From Pyrenophora tritici-repentis (lineage: Eukaryota; Ascomycota; Dothideomycetes; Pleosporales; Pleosporaceae), in the NCBI RefSeq assembly GCF_003171515.1, contig NC_089396.1, positions 2,046,001 to 2,110,000 of the forward strand: DNA of 64,000 bases, in the 5' to 3' direction. Below are positions 1 through 8,880 of the stretch, piece after piece (the first letter of the stretch is position 1; every line of letters begins with the position of its first letter). The position numbers were made by a program, and so were the translations under genes. The notes under the pieces are model-generated. The model searched no databases. It saw only the letters and a program-made list of their open reading frames with translations, and was not told the DNA's origin.

Positions 1-37
1 TTCAGTGTCTGATCCAGACAGTTAGCGATATGACCAG

Positions 38-1674
38 TACCTCACAGCCGAAGAAGTGAATGAGCTTGTCGCACCGAGCTCAGAGACGCATGATCTGGTT
101 CACGACTGGCTACAAGAAAACGGCATCGACGTGAACAAACAACTAAGCTATAGCCCAGCCAAAGATTGCATAATTCTTCAACTTCCTATTGACATGGTGG
201 AGAATTTGCTCGACGCCGAGTATCACGATTACAAGCATGCTGATGGAAGGATCGTCTCTCGTACGACTCGCTGGTCGCTTCCAACTCATCTCCATGAGCA
301 CATCGATACCATTCAGCCCACAACATCCTTCTTCCGCGGCGCTCCACGTACCTGGGTCCACACTGCAGCACATGCCCCAGAAAGCCCTTCACCTCCTACA
401 AATAGCTCTCTCGCAACAGTGTGCGACAGGAACTCTGTCACGCCCAAGTGCTTCCAAACCCTCTACGGCACCAAAGGCTACGAGACCTAAGCCAGCTTCA
501 AGAATAGCATTGGTTTCGCAAACTACCTCGATGAAATCCCCATCCGGCCCGACGCTGAAGTCTTTCTCAAAAAATTCCGCCCAGAAGCCATTTCGCAAGC
601 CTCCGCCTTTACCCAGATATCCGTTGCTGGCGGCCCCGTCCAAGATGGCCCGCTCACAGCCAACCAAACGCGCGACAAGAAAAGCTTCAAGGCAAACCTC
701 AACATCCAAACTATTAGCGGCTTCGTCTGGGAGATGCCCATCACGTCCTATTCCACCGGCGGCCGCCCGCCATTTATACCCGAATCCCCCGGCCAGGCAA
801 ACAACAACGAGCCGTATCTCGTTTGGCTCGACTACCTGGTACAGCAACAAGACATTCCAAAGGTGATCAGCACGTCCTACGGCGAGCCCGAGCAATCCGT
901 ACCGCGCGCGTATGCCGAGCGCGTCTGCCGCCAATTCGCACAAGTCGGGGCGCGCGGTACGTCGCTATTTTTCCCGTCTGGCAACTCGGACGTCGGCAGG
1001 GATAGCAAGTGCTTCACCAACGATGGCAACAATACGTATCAGTTTATGCTGACTTTCCCGGGCGGGTATCCGTATGTGACGAGCGTGAGTGCGACGATGG
1101 GCTTTGCGCCCGAGGAGGTCGCGTATCTCCCGCCGTCGAACGCGTCGCTTGGGAATTATTTCGCGCCGGGGGGCGGGTTTGGTAACTATTTTGCGCGGCC
1201 GGCGTGGCAGGAGGGTGTTGTACCGAAGTATGTCGAGGCACTGGGGGAGAAGTATAAGGGGTTGTATAATGCTAGTGGACGCGGGTGTCCAGACATCGCG
1301 GCGCAGGGGGTGAATTTTGCGTTCTTTTGGAACGGGACTGAAGGTATGTTGTATGCTCTTGTAGTGATGTGCCGTTCTTTTGCTGACCATGGGCAGGTGT
1401 GACGTCGGGGACGTCAGCGGCGACACCGCTTGCTGCGAGTGTGTTTGTGCTCGTGAACGATGCGTTGATAGCGGCTGGGAGACCTACGCTGGGATTCTTG
1501 TACCCGTGGTTGTATAAGAAGGGATACAAGGTCCTTAACGATATAACCAAAGGTACCAATCGAGGTTGTAATACCGAAGGCTTTGCGGCAGGTGAAGGCT
1601 GGGATCCAGTGAGTGGATTTGGGTCACCCAATTTCCCAAAGTTGGTGAAGTTGGCCATAGGAGAGGGGCATTAA
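38..1674 (+). pseudogene. Sedolisin (peptidase S53) pseudogene, 5' truncated by window edge
   Basis: The reading frame matches fungal S53 sedolisins: the end of the activation prodomain (about 38-400), the start of the mature domain (VTPKCFQTLYGT, about 445-480), and the catalytic domain ending in GWDPVSGFGSPNF. A 53-bp intron (1344-1396) splits the Gly before VTSGTSAATP; the Ser codon at 1414-1416 is kept. The copy is damaged. TAA at 488-490 interrupts the frame while the family pattern continues in the same frame afterwards. The catalytic Glu and Asp of the EANLD motif read Lys (689-691) and Asn (701-703), and the oxyanion Asp of SGD reads Asn (983-985). All four changes fit C-to-T or G-to-A transitions. 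Upstream of 38 the frame is closed by TAG at 23-25, and CAG at 35-37 is a plausible acceptor, so an earlier exon should lie left of the window. Family identity is firm; lack of function is inferred. Confidence 0.85.
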
Positions 1675-2186
1675 GATGTCGTCAGTAGACATAGCTCAAT
1701 GAAAGCTATCATAATTTGTGTAGGTGAGATATCTACACCTTCGACACCTACGTGGAAAATCGTATTGATAGGCTGATTCATGTCAGCTTCACTGTAGCGA
1801 GCGATCAAGGATGTTCACTCGTGGGGTCAGAAGACCATGAGATGGTATGTCGACCGAGTCATATATGTGGGTACGGCTATCGCTACCACACTTTATCATC
1901 ACACACACATATATGTAGCTGCACTCCTTCATAGCTATTCAATACAATGCAGTCTTCCTCCTCTTACACCATTAAATCATAGCTCCTTCTTCTCCCTTTG
2001 AGAGACTCATTGAATTGAGCCTACAGTCGCGTCGTCTCGTAGGCGTTGTTCGGGGAAGTCTATATACCTAGGTAGCTTAGCAGCGCGTTTTACGGTTAAT
2101 CTCTAATCTATTTAGATAGCTCGTAAAGCGTTCTGTATATCAGCTTCAGTATAGGAAGACTTCGCGTTCGTCTGTTGAGCCATAAT
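1675..2186. other. Intergenic, no gene seen
   Basis: AT-richer sequence between the sedolisin pseudogene and the retrotransposon target site. No ORF with family-like content, no tRNA and no clear repeat is visible. Confidence 0.6.
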
Positions 2187-2191
2187 AGTTT
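2187..2191. repeat. Target site duplication, left copy (AGTTT)
   Basis: AGTTT lies directly before the left LTR and is repeated directly after the right LTR at 7459-7463, as expected for a 5-bp staggered cut by a Ty1/copia integrase. Confidence 0.9.
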
Positions 2192-2357
2192 TGTCAGATA
2201 GCAGGCGTGTCGAGCCGAAAGTGCCGACACCGCTAGCTAATAACGGGTTAGCGTCTTAGCAGAACAAAACTCTCAGCGTGCACCTTAGAACAGACACAAG
2301 AACAAAAGAAATCATAAACATCCATCACTTTTGTGCAATATCTTATCTGATCTGACA
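2192..2357 (+). repeat. Left LTR, 166 bp
   Basis: Begins TGTCAGAT and ends ATCTGACA, an 8-bp perfect terminal inverted repeat with canonical TG...CA ends. By eye it is identical base for base to the right LTR. It should hold the element's promoter and R region; no TATA box is assigned with confidence. Confidence 0.95.
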
Positions 2358-2375
2358 ATTAAGAGTCTCACTGCC
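2358..2375 (+). promoter_or_regulatory. Primer-binding site for an internally cleaved tRNA-Lys(CUU)
   Basis: There is no TGG-starting site complementary to a tRNA 3' CCA end. The bases directly after the LTR, ATTAAGAGTCTCACTGCC, are complementary to GGCAGUGAGACUCUUAAU. That has the shape of a tRNA anticodon arm: 5' stem (UGAGA), seven-base loop CUCUUAA with anticodon CUU, then U39. Drosophila copia is known to be primed by a 39-nt 5' fragment of initiator tRNA; the end point here would also be nucleotide 39. Identity of the tRNA is inferred from general tRNA-Lys sequences, not from this genome. Confidence 0.65.
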
Positions 2376-2402
2376 TCTATAAAGAGCAACGAACACGCAA
2401 TA

Positions 2403-3755
2403 ATGACGATAAACCAGAACCAGAGGGACGCGACAGTTATCCTAACCGACTCGAGCAAATGGATCCCCTGGTACCGCCAAATCAAGATGCAATGCGAAGC
2501 CCTAGAGATATGGGACATTGTAGATCCAGCGGGCAACACACAGCCTCGTACAAAGCCGACCGAACCTCTCCCTCCACTCGTATCCGACTATGAACCAGCC
2601 GCTGCTCTGAGAAATACATCATCAGCTCCATCCTCCTCTACACGAACCGCGAGAGCCAATGCCCGAGCGCCTACACAAGATACAGTTGACATAGTCAACC
2701 CTGCTGTTCAAACTCCAGCCATACCAGCTCGATACTCAGAACTCTCAGCGGAGGGGAAGGAGGCATACGATGGGGACTCAAGGGAATTCAAGATGGTTTT
2801 TGAATCATACAAAATACGCGAACGAAACTATCGAGACGAACGCACAAACATTGCGGCAATGATCAGACACCTAAATGCAACAGTTAGCCCACACCTCTAA
2901 GTGAGCTGCTTTGAGGAACATGGAACTCTCCGCACCTGGATCACAAACCTCCAGGTAGCAGTTGGAGTAGACCTCGACGATGAGATCAGAAGGGTACGAG
3001 AGAGGTACCACGATTCCTTGAGACCTATGAGAAGCCCGCAAAATTGGGAATCATGGCTCAGCGAATACGACCAAGCTGCAACTCGCGCCGAAGCCCTAAA
3101 GATAGGGGACGTGATACAAAGCAAGCTGGTTGTGGACGACTTCCTAAAAGCAATCTCTAAGATTGCCCCAGCATGGATGGCAACATTCACTGGAGCGGGA
3201 AGCGACCGGAACAATATAGAAAGAAGGCAGATGATGAAACTCTTCCGCGAACACATGAGCCTAGCTCACCCAACACGAGGCAAATCAAGAAGTGCCTTTA
3301 TGACGGGTGAAGCAGCCTACGCGGCGAGCGGTGAATCCGACTCGAACACACAGGGGGACGCCTCAAGTGTGCAAATTAGAGCGCCATCTACCAACCCTAG
3401 CCAGGGAAACCAAAGGCAAACAAACAAACGCAAAATGAATGCACCTGGCAACAAGTCCAAGCAATTCCAGAAAAGGAATACAGCAGAAGCTGGCGATATA
3501 TGTCCTGCTTGTGAACAACGCCATGACATCAGTAGCTGCTACTATGTCAACCCAACTTTGGAGACCCCAGATTGGTTCAAACCGAACAAACACATCACAA
3601 AGCTGGTACAGTACAAACTTCAGCATGATGCAGACTTACAAAGAATAATACAGGAAACAAACCTGGAAACGAAGCGACCACGCCTAACTACGGCATCACG
3701 ATCGATTACACCCTACATCAAGATATCACAAACACCGGACTCAGTCACTGATTGA
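2403..3755 (+). CDS. gag: Gag of the copia element, interrupted by one in-frame TAA
   Basis: Gag is the structural protein that packages element RNA. The ATG at 2403 lies 45 bp after the LTR and starts a 450-codon frame that closes with TGA at 3753-3755. It has the low-complexity N-terminus and helical core usual for fungal copia Gags. A CCHC knuckle at about residues 367-379 has spacing C-x2-C-x3-H-x4-C. TAA at 2898-2900 cuts the frame at codon 166; the sequence continues in the same frame immediately after it, so this is a point change rather than a frameshift. Either this copy is a non-autonomous recent arrival dependent on other Gag, or the TAA is read through at some rate; nothing local favours TAA readthrough. 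Confidence 0.9.
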
Positions 3756-3759
3756 CTAG
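3753..3759 (+). promoter_or_regulatory. UGA-CUA-G stop-codon readthrough context between gag and pol
   Basis: The gag terminator reads TGA CTA G. UGA followed by CUA(G) is a well established high-efficiency readthrough context in alphaviruses and in fungal and animal genes. The frame stays open after it and runs straight into the protease, so readthrough gives a Gag-Pol fusion without a frameshift. This explains how pol lacking its own well-placed start could be expressed below the level of gag. Confidence 0.75.
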
Positions 3760-6700
3760 ATGGACGCGAGATCTCGAGGCTGGACGAGGGCATGATGAAA
3801 GCGGCATTCAATGCGAGCAATCAAGGATACCCATTAAAGGATGCATTCATCCTGGATTCTGGCTCGACGACGCACATCTGCAACAACCTCTCAAGGCTCG
3901 AAGACGTACGCCCGCCTGCGATGGGAGATTACATTTGGGCTGGCAACTCAAGGGTTTGGATACAAGGATACGGAGCAGTCAAGGTGACGGCAGAGGGGGC
4001 TCAGGGCAAACAAATTCTACACCTAAGCAATGTTGCCTGGTGCCCAGACTTCCTCTGCAGCCTCGTATCATTCAGGCTGCTCCGAAGACAAGGTATATGG
4101 TGGGACAATCGAGGAGACCCGACAAGCCTACGACGATGGGATGGTTCAACCATTGCCACCTTATCGGAACACTATGGGCAATGGGTTATCGAGCCACCTA
4201 CTACATCAACTTCAGCCTTTCATGTGCGTATGAATCGAGCCAAACGATCACCACAAAAGGCTACTGCCATACTATGGCACAAACGACTCGGACATCCCGG
4301 GCCATCCGCGATCGAGCATCTCGTGCAGCAATCTGAGGGGGTGAGGATCAAGGGCATCACCACCGTGGAGTGTGACGCCTGCGGCAGGTCAAAATCGAAA
4401 CGACAAATACGCAGGACGCCTAGACTGAACGACGAAGGGCCAGGTGAAAGGGTAGCCATCGACTTCCATGAGTATGAGGACGGCAGTTTCACCAAGGAGA
4501 AGAGCCAAATGCTGATCACTTGCCGACGGTCCCGATACACATGGGACTTCTACTTCAAGGACAACAGACCGGCTCGCTCAATCATTCGCCTCCTAGGCCT
4601 CTTCGTCCAGTTCATGAAGAAACAATTCAACATCACAGTCAAAGTCATCGAGACTGACAACGAGATCGTTACCGTCAAACAAGAGGTCGAAAAATGGTGC
4701 ACGTCCCTATCAATCAAACTCGAGCCCTCCGCTCCAGATACTCAAGCTCAAAACGGAGGAGCTGAGCGCTCAGGGGGTGTTATAAAAGAAAAGGCACGCG
4801 CAATTCGACTGGATGCAAACCTTCCATGGGAACTCTGGCCAGAAACTACCAGAGCGGCGGTATACCTATACAATCGAACGCCAAATTACCCAAACAATTG
4901 GAAGACACCATACGAAATATTCTATACACACGCAGCTGCCATGAACGGCATAGTCACCGGACCTCGAAAACCAAATCAAGCTCACCTAAAAGCATATGGG
5001 TGTAAGGCTTTCGCAATGACAGACGACACCCACAGAGGAAAGTCCAGGCTACAGAGACTAGATCCGAAGGCCTGGATTGGATACCTAGTGGGATACCAGT
5101 CGACGAACATTTACCGCATATGGATCCCATCTATGGCAAAGGTAATCAGCACTCGCGACGTAGTGTTTGACGAAGAAACAATCTTCAATGGCAAGACTGA
5201 GGACCTGATGGACAATCTCATGCACAACACCCTAGAGGAAATCGCAACGTGGGTGAGAACAGTCGAACTCCCAGGTACTCAGAGCCAACAAGCAGAAACC
5301 GAGACGTTCTACGAGGACGATACGACGCAGGAAGAGAGCCCGCGCACTCAGAAAACCAGATACCACCAAGGAAGGAAGGTGGTAGAGGCATATCTAACCC
5401 CGCCACCAACTCCTCCACCTGTGGCCTTGCTAGTTCAAGGAGAGGTGAACAACGAGGATATGACGAACATGTCCAACCAATCAACATCAATGACCAGTCC
5501 ATGGGCAGCCGCATTCATGGCCGGCACCGAATCAGGACACATTGGTCAACACGAAGGAAAGTCAATCGACAAGGCTCAGGTGAAGAGACTACTATCCAAG
5601 GGAATCAAGCCCCATCGTAACCAGCTACCGCCACTCCCAACAGCATACTCAAAGCTGGAAGACCATCCACTATACGAAATGTTCAAGGAAGCAGAAAAGA
5701 CACACCTTCGGAGTCACCAACAAATGAAGTCATGGACTGAGGTCCAAGCATCACCAGTCAAACGAGCAGGGCACCAGATCCTAGACTGTATGTGGGTATA
5801 CACCTACAAACTCGACAAGCATCACCGCCTCATCAAATGCAAGGCAAGATTGGTAGTAAGGGGAGACCAACAACGCAACATCACCTCCCAAGACACATAC
5901 GCAGCAACATTGGCAGGACGCTCATTCAGAATGCTTATGGCAATCGCCGCCAAATACGATCTTGAGCTGAAACAATACGACGTCACTAATGCTTTTGTGC
6001 ATGCTGCAATCGACAGAGAAATATACATGAGGATGCCAAAAGGATATCAGAAGCCTGGCACTCTACTCAAAGTGCAAAAGGCACTCTACGGGCTCCGGAT
6101 CTCACCATTACTGTGGCAGAAAGAATTCACCGCAACTCTTGCTTCGATAGGGTTTCAACAAATACCACAGGAGCCATGCTGCATGATCAAAGACGGAGTT
6201 ATCATCTTCTTCTATGTGGACGACATCATCGTTGCGTACCGTTCAAAGCAAGAATCAGAGGCCATGAAGGCCATCAACTGGATCCAAGAAAAATACGCTT
6301 GTACGGGAGGAGACAACTTACAGTGGTTTCTCGGTGTAGAGGTTATGCGCAATCGCAAGCAGAAGACCATACAGCTATCTCAAGCTGCATACGTCGACAA
6401 AATCAGTCAACTCATCAACCACCAAAATGTAAGGCATGATACGCCAATGTCAGGCATCGAACTCCGACCACGAGAAGGACTCGCAGCACCAGCTGAAGTC
6501 AACAAGTACCAACGCAAGATTGGATCGCTTCTATTCGCTGCAGTCACAACAAGACCCGACATAGCCTTTGCAACATCACGACTTGCTCGCTTCCTAATCA
6601 ATCCAAGTACAGAACACCAAGACGCTGCAGACCGTGTGCTCCTGTATCTCAAGAAAACAGAATCCCTAGCCCTCGAACTCGGTAGAGGCGATGGCCTCGA

Positions 6701-7238
6701 GGTAGCAAGTGACGCGTCGTTTGCAGACAACACACTGGACAGGAAAAGCTCGCAGGGATACGCAATCAAGCTGTTCGGAGGACTCATCGCCTGGAGAGCA
6801 AGCAAGCAAGATACTGTGACAACATCAACAACAGAAGCAGAGCTGCTTGCCCTATCACAAGTTGCTAAGGAGGCAATCTTAACGTCGCGGTTGTTAAAAG
6901 AGCTTCAGGTAAAGCTAAGCAATCCAATTATCACAATCAAGTGCGACAATACTCAGACGATCCGTCTAGTAAATGAAGACGTTGCCAAATTGCAAACAAA
7001 GCTTCGGCACGTTGACATACACAATCACTGGCTACGACAGGAGGTTACCCGAAAGGTGATCAAGGTAGAGTATGTGCCGTCTGACAACATGATCGCAGAC
7101 GGGTTCACAAAGCCACTGCCAGCCAATAAATGGGCCAGGTTCCTTGATCAACTGGGACTCGTCGAGCGCGAAGAAGCCCCGCTCAGAGAGATTGAGCTCA
7201 AGGAGGTGCAAGAGCAACTGGAAGGCCTCATTATGTAG
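3756..7238 (+). CDS. pol: Pol polyprotein of the copia element (PR-IN-RT-RH)
   Basis: An uninterrupted frame of about 1160 codons continues in the gag frame; the first ATG is at 3792. Protease: DSGSTTHIC, with the catalytic Asp at 3855. GAG-pre-integrase zinc finger HKRLGHPG...CDACG lies at about 4280-4390. The integrase core has a D,D-35-E arrangement at AIDF, ETDNE and NGGAERS (about 4455-4775). Reverse transcriptase carries YDVTNAF and the catalytic YVDD at about 6213-6224, and RNase H spans about 6690-7120 with SDAS, TEAE and DN acidic positions. All catalytic motifs are present, so the enzymes look functional. Expression is inferred to be as a readthrough fusion to Gag. Confidence 0.95.
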   Translation, partial: LDGREISRLDEGMMKAAFNASNQGYPLKDAFILDSGSTTHICNNLSRLEDVRPPAMGDYIWAGNSRVWIQGYGAVKVTAEGAQGKQILHLSNVAWCPDFLCSLVSFRLLRRQGIWWDNRGDPTSLRRWDGSTIATLSEHYGQWVIEPPTTSTSAFHVRMNRAKRSPQKATAILWHKRLGHPGPSAIEHLVQQSEGVRIKGITTVECDACGRSKSKRQIRRTPRLNDEGPGERVAIDFHEYEDGSFTKEKSQMLITCRRSRYTWDFYFKDNRPARSIIRLLGLFVQFMKKQFNITVKVIETDNEIVTVKQEVEKWCTSLSIKLEPSAPDTQAQNGGAERSGGVIKEKARAIRLDANLPWELWPETTRAAVYLYNRTPNYPNNWKTPYEIFYTHAAAMNGIVTGPRKPNQAHLKAYGCKAFAMTDDTHRGKSRLQRLDPKAWIGYLVGYQSTNIYRIWIPSMAKVISTRDVVFDEETIFNGKTEDLMDNLMHNTLEEIATWVRTVELPGTQSQQAETETFYEDDTTQEESPRTQKTRYHQGRKVVEAYLTPPPTPPPVALLVQGEVNNEDMTNMSNQSTSMTSPWAAAFMAGTESGHIGQHEGKSIDKAQVKRLLSKGIKPHRNQLPPLPTAYSKLEDHPLYEMFKEAEKTHLRSHQQMKSWTEVQASPVKRAGHQILDCMWVYTYKLDKHHRLIKCKARLVVRGDQQRNITSQDTYAATLAGRSFRMLMAIAAKYDLELKQYDVTNAFVHAAIDREIYMRMPKGYQKPGTLLKVQKALYGLRISPLLWQKEFTATLASIGFQQIPQEPCCMIKDGVIIFFYVDDIIVAYRSKQESEAMKAINWIQEKYACTGGDNLQWFLGVEVMRNRKQKTIQLSQAAYVDKISQLINHQNVRHDTPMSGIELRPREGLAAPAEVNKYQRKIGSLLFAAVTTRPDIAFATSRLARFLINPSTEHQDAADRVLLYLKKTESLALELGRGDGLEVASDASFADNTLDRKSSQGYAIKLFGGLIAWRASKQDTVTTSTTEAELLALSQVAKEAILTSRLLKELQVKLSNPIITIKCDNTQTIRLVNEDVAKLQTKLRHVDIHNHWLRQEVTRKVIKVEYVPSDNMIADGFTKPLPANKWARFLDQLGLVEREEAPLREIELKEVQEQLEGLIM

Positions 7239-7283
7239 GATCGATCAACCAGTTTATGCAGCTTGCAATATGCCTTCCAAGCT

Positions 7284-7292
7284 GAGGGGGTG
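7284..7292 (+). promoter_or_regulatory. Polypurine tract of the copia element
   Basis: GAGGGGGTG lies immediately before the right LTR, where the plus-strand DNA primer is cut in LTR retrotransposons. Confidence 0.8.
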
Positions 7293-7458
7293 TGTCAGAT
7301 AGCAGGCGTGTCGAGCCGAAAGTGCCGACACCGCTAGCTAATAACGGGTTAGCGTCTTAGCAGAACAAAACTCTCAGCGTGCACCTTAGAACAGACACAA
7401 GAACAAAAGAAATCATAAACATCCATCACTTTTGTGCAATATCTTATCTGATCTGACA
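7293..7458 (+). repeat. Right LTR, 166 bp
   Basis: Same TGTCAGAT...ATCTGACA ends and the same sequence as the left LTR, followed at once by the AGTTT target duplication. Confidence 0.95.
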
Positions 7459-7463
7459 AGTTT
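7459..7463. repeat. Target site duplication, right copy (AGTTT)
   Basis: Matches the AGTTT at 2187-2191 that precedes the left LTR. Confidence 0.9.
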
Positions 7464-7731
7464 ACATTCAAGTTACTGTAGTTTTGGTGAGATCTTGACA
7501 AAAGGTGACCGCTCGCTTGTGAAGTACGTTATAAGGTAACTATTGGCGTCTGAATTAGAATATAGTACTACGATTTCCACTTCTCTTTACTCAGTTCAAT
7601 TTAGTACCATATCCAATTGACACAATCTACAATCGGCCGAGCTTAAACTCTCTATCGAGAGAACTCCATACAACGACATGTAGGTTGCGGACCTCTAGAT
7701 AACCAAGACGATCTTCTGTCACTGTACACAT

Positions 7732-8011
7732 TTAGGAACTTGCTTCGTCGCCTACCTTACACTCTCCATCTAAACATAGGGAGGGACTACTTACGTGACC
7801 ACCCTACGGTCAAGGAGTTAGCAACACATCGTCTACCGCTTGGCTAGCACTTGCTTTCCAAACACAGGAAGAGGCTACTTACATTGACAGTACCGTCACC
7901 GTGGCATTTAACTGGTTCACATTGACGCTCCTCTATATTTCCATTCGGGACAGCTACTGGGACAGCTGTCACAAGACCCAAGAACGCAGCACAAACAACG
8001 AGGAACTTCAT
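7732..8011 (-). CDS. Small secreted cysteine-containing protein (effector-like), 66 aa model
   Basis: The minus-strand ATG at 8011 opens a classic signal peptide (MKFLVVCAAFLGLVTA). A short acidic spacer ending EER, possibly a processing site, and QCEPVKC follow. A strong donor GTAAGT lies at 7882. Splicing 7882-7804 (79 bp, branch TGCTAAC, acceptor TAG) joins GTVN to GGHVSSPSLCLDGEC and a stop at 7732, giving four cysteines in two C-x4-C pairs outside the signal peptide. Two other products are possible: no splicing gives a 55-residue form ending ...LESKC, and removing a second intron-like stretch (7794-7722) gives a 46-residue form ending GGH. A TATA-like box lies upstream. I recognise no family; secretion is strongly suggested, function is unknown. 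The copia element lies about 270 bp beyond the stop. Confidence 0.6.
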
Positions 8012-8126
8012 TGTAAAAATTGAGGATAGATTTGGAAGAACAAAAAGGTTGATATGAGGTATAGTAAAGGCAATGTTTGCTAAAGAGATTGAAGAAGGAC
8101 TGTTGTCTTGGTGCCGACAGAAGACA

Positions 8127-8140
8127 GTTTAAATAAAATA
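8127..8140 (-). promoter_or_regulatory. TATA-like element of the small secreted protein gene
   Basis: On the minus strand this reads as an AT-rich TATTTTATTTAAAC box, about 115-130 bp upstream of the ATG at 8011, in otherwise mixed sequence. The distance suits a fungal core promoter. Confidence 0.45.
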
Positions 8141-8143
8141 CAC

Positions 8144-8880
8144 CGAATCGTAATACTTGGAGGCTAAGACGACTGTTCCGTACGTATAGTCCGAGAAACG
8201 GACAGCTACGGTTACAACAACTGTCACCATAATTTCATAACACGTCTGTGCTGCTGCAGGGGTAGTCAGGGGTCATATCCTGTGTTATTCGAGGGAGCAA
8301 AAAAGTCCTTCTTTTGCTCCGCAACATATCCGAACTCAACAACCCTATATTAGTGATCAATCTGCACTCATACGCTTACACCCGAAGCCTATTCCCACAC
8401 CGATTATTTATGAGCGAGCCACCAAGCTAGCGGTGGCGGTATTGCGGCCTCGTTCTACACCCCCTTTGCTACGAGAGTAGACCACGTAGTCGTCCTCTCT
8501 CTTGTAGAGGTTGCCGCTCTAGACGATTGCTGCACCATATTGATTACGTTTCCCATGTTTGTCTGGATCGTTTTGCGACTAAGTGTCACGGTAACCACCG
8601 TGGTCCCCTTGACACTCCTGCCTCTGACCCATGCGCTCCTGCTCTTAACCCGTACGCTCCTATCGCAACAGCGCAATGTACTATCCTCGACAGTATGCTA
8701 CTACCCCGACATCTGTATGACGTCACACAAGCTTCCTTCCGCTATATATCTTTCTCTGGTGGAACTCTCCACTTCTTTTCTTCACGCAACGTCTTGTATT
8801 TACACTTGAGTACTGTACGTAGCACACAAATCAAACTTCTTCATAAGTTCTGAGATTACTGCTCGTTGCCTCTCGTGACA
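8144..8880. other. Intergenic, no gene recognised
   Basis: Open frames of 70-110 codons occur on both strands near 8455-8850, but none shows a recognisable domain, convincing start context or fungal codon pattern. Possibly old transposon debris; that cannot be shown from the sequence. Confidence 0.5.

Larger units (their letters stand above)
2192..7458 (+). mobile_element. Complete Ty1/copia LTR retrotransposon, 5267 bp
   Basis: Two identical 166-bp LTRs flank one reading frame for Gag and Pol. Domain order is Gag with a CCHC knuckle, aspartic protease, GAG-pre-integrase zinc finger, integrase core, reverse transcriptase, RNase H, which is the Pseudoviridae (Ty1/copia) order. Flanks carry a perfect AGTTT duplication. 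A primer-binding site abuts the left LTR and a purine-rich tract abuts the right one. LTR identity with an intact Pol frame implies a young insertion; the only obvious lesion is TAA at 2898-2900 in gag. It lies downstream of the convergently read small secreted protein gene at 7732-8011 and appears not to disrupt a gene. Confidence 0.96.

Noticed and set aside
419..491. Intron removing the TAA at 488 of the sedolisin frame
   Set aside because: It would delete the conserved VTPKCFQTLYGT start of the mature domain, and the family pattern continues in the same frame after the stop.
3752..4336. Separate overlapping frame as a frameshifted Pol start
   Set aside because: It lacks any protease or integrase motif; Pol continues in the gag frame.
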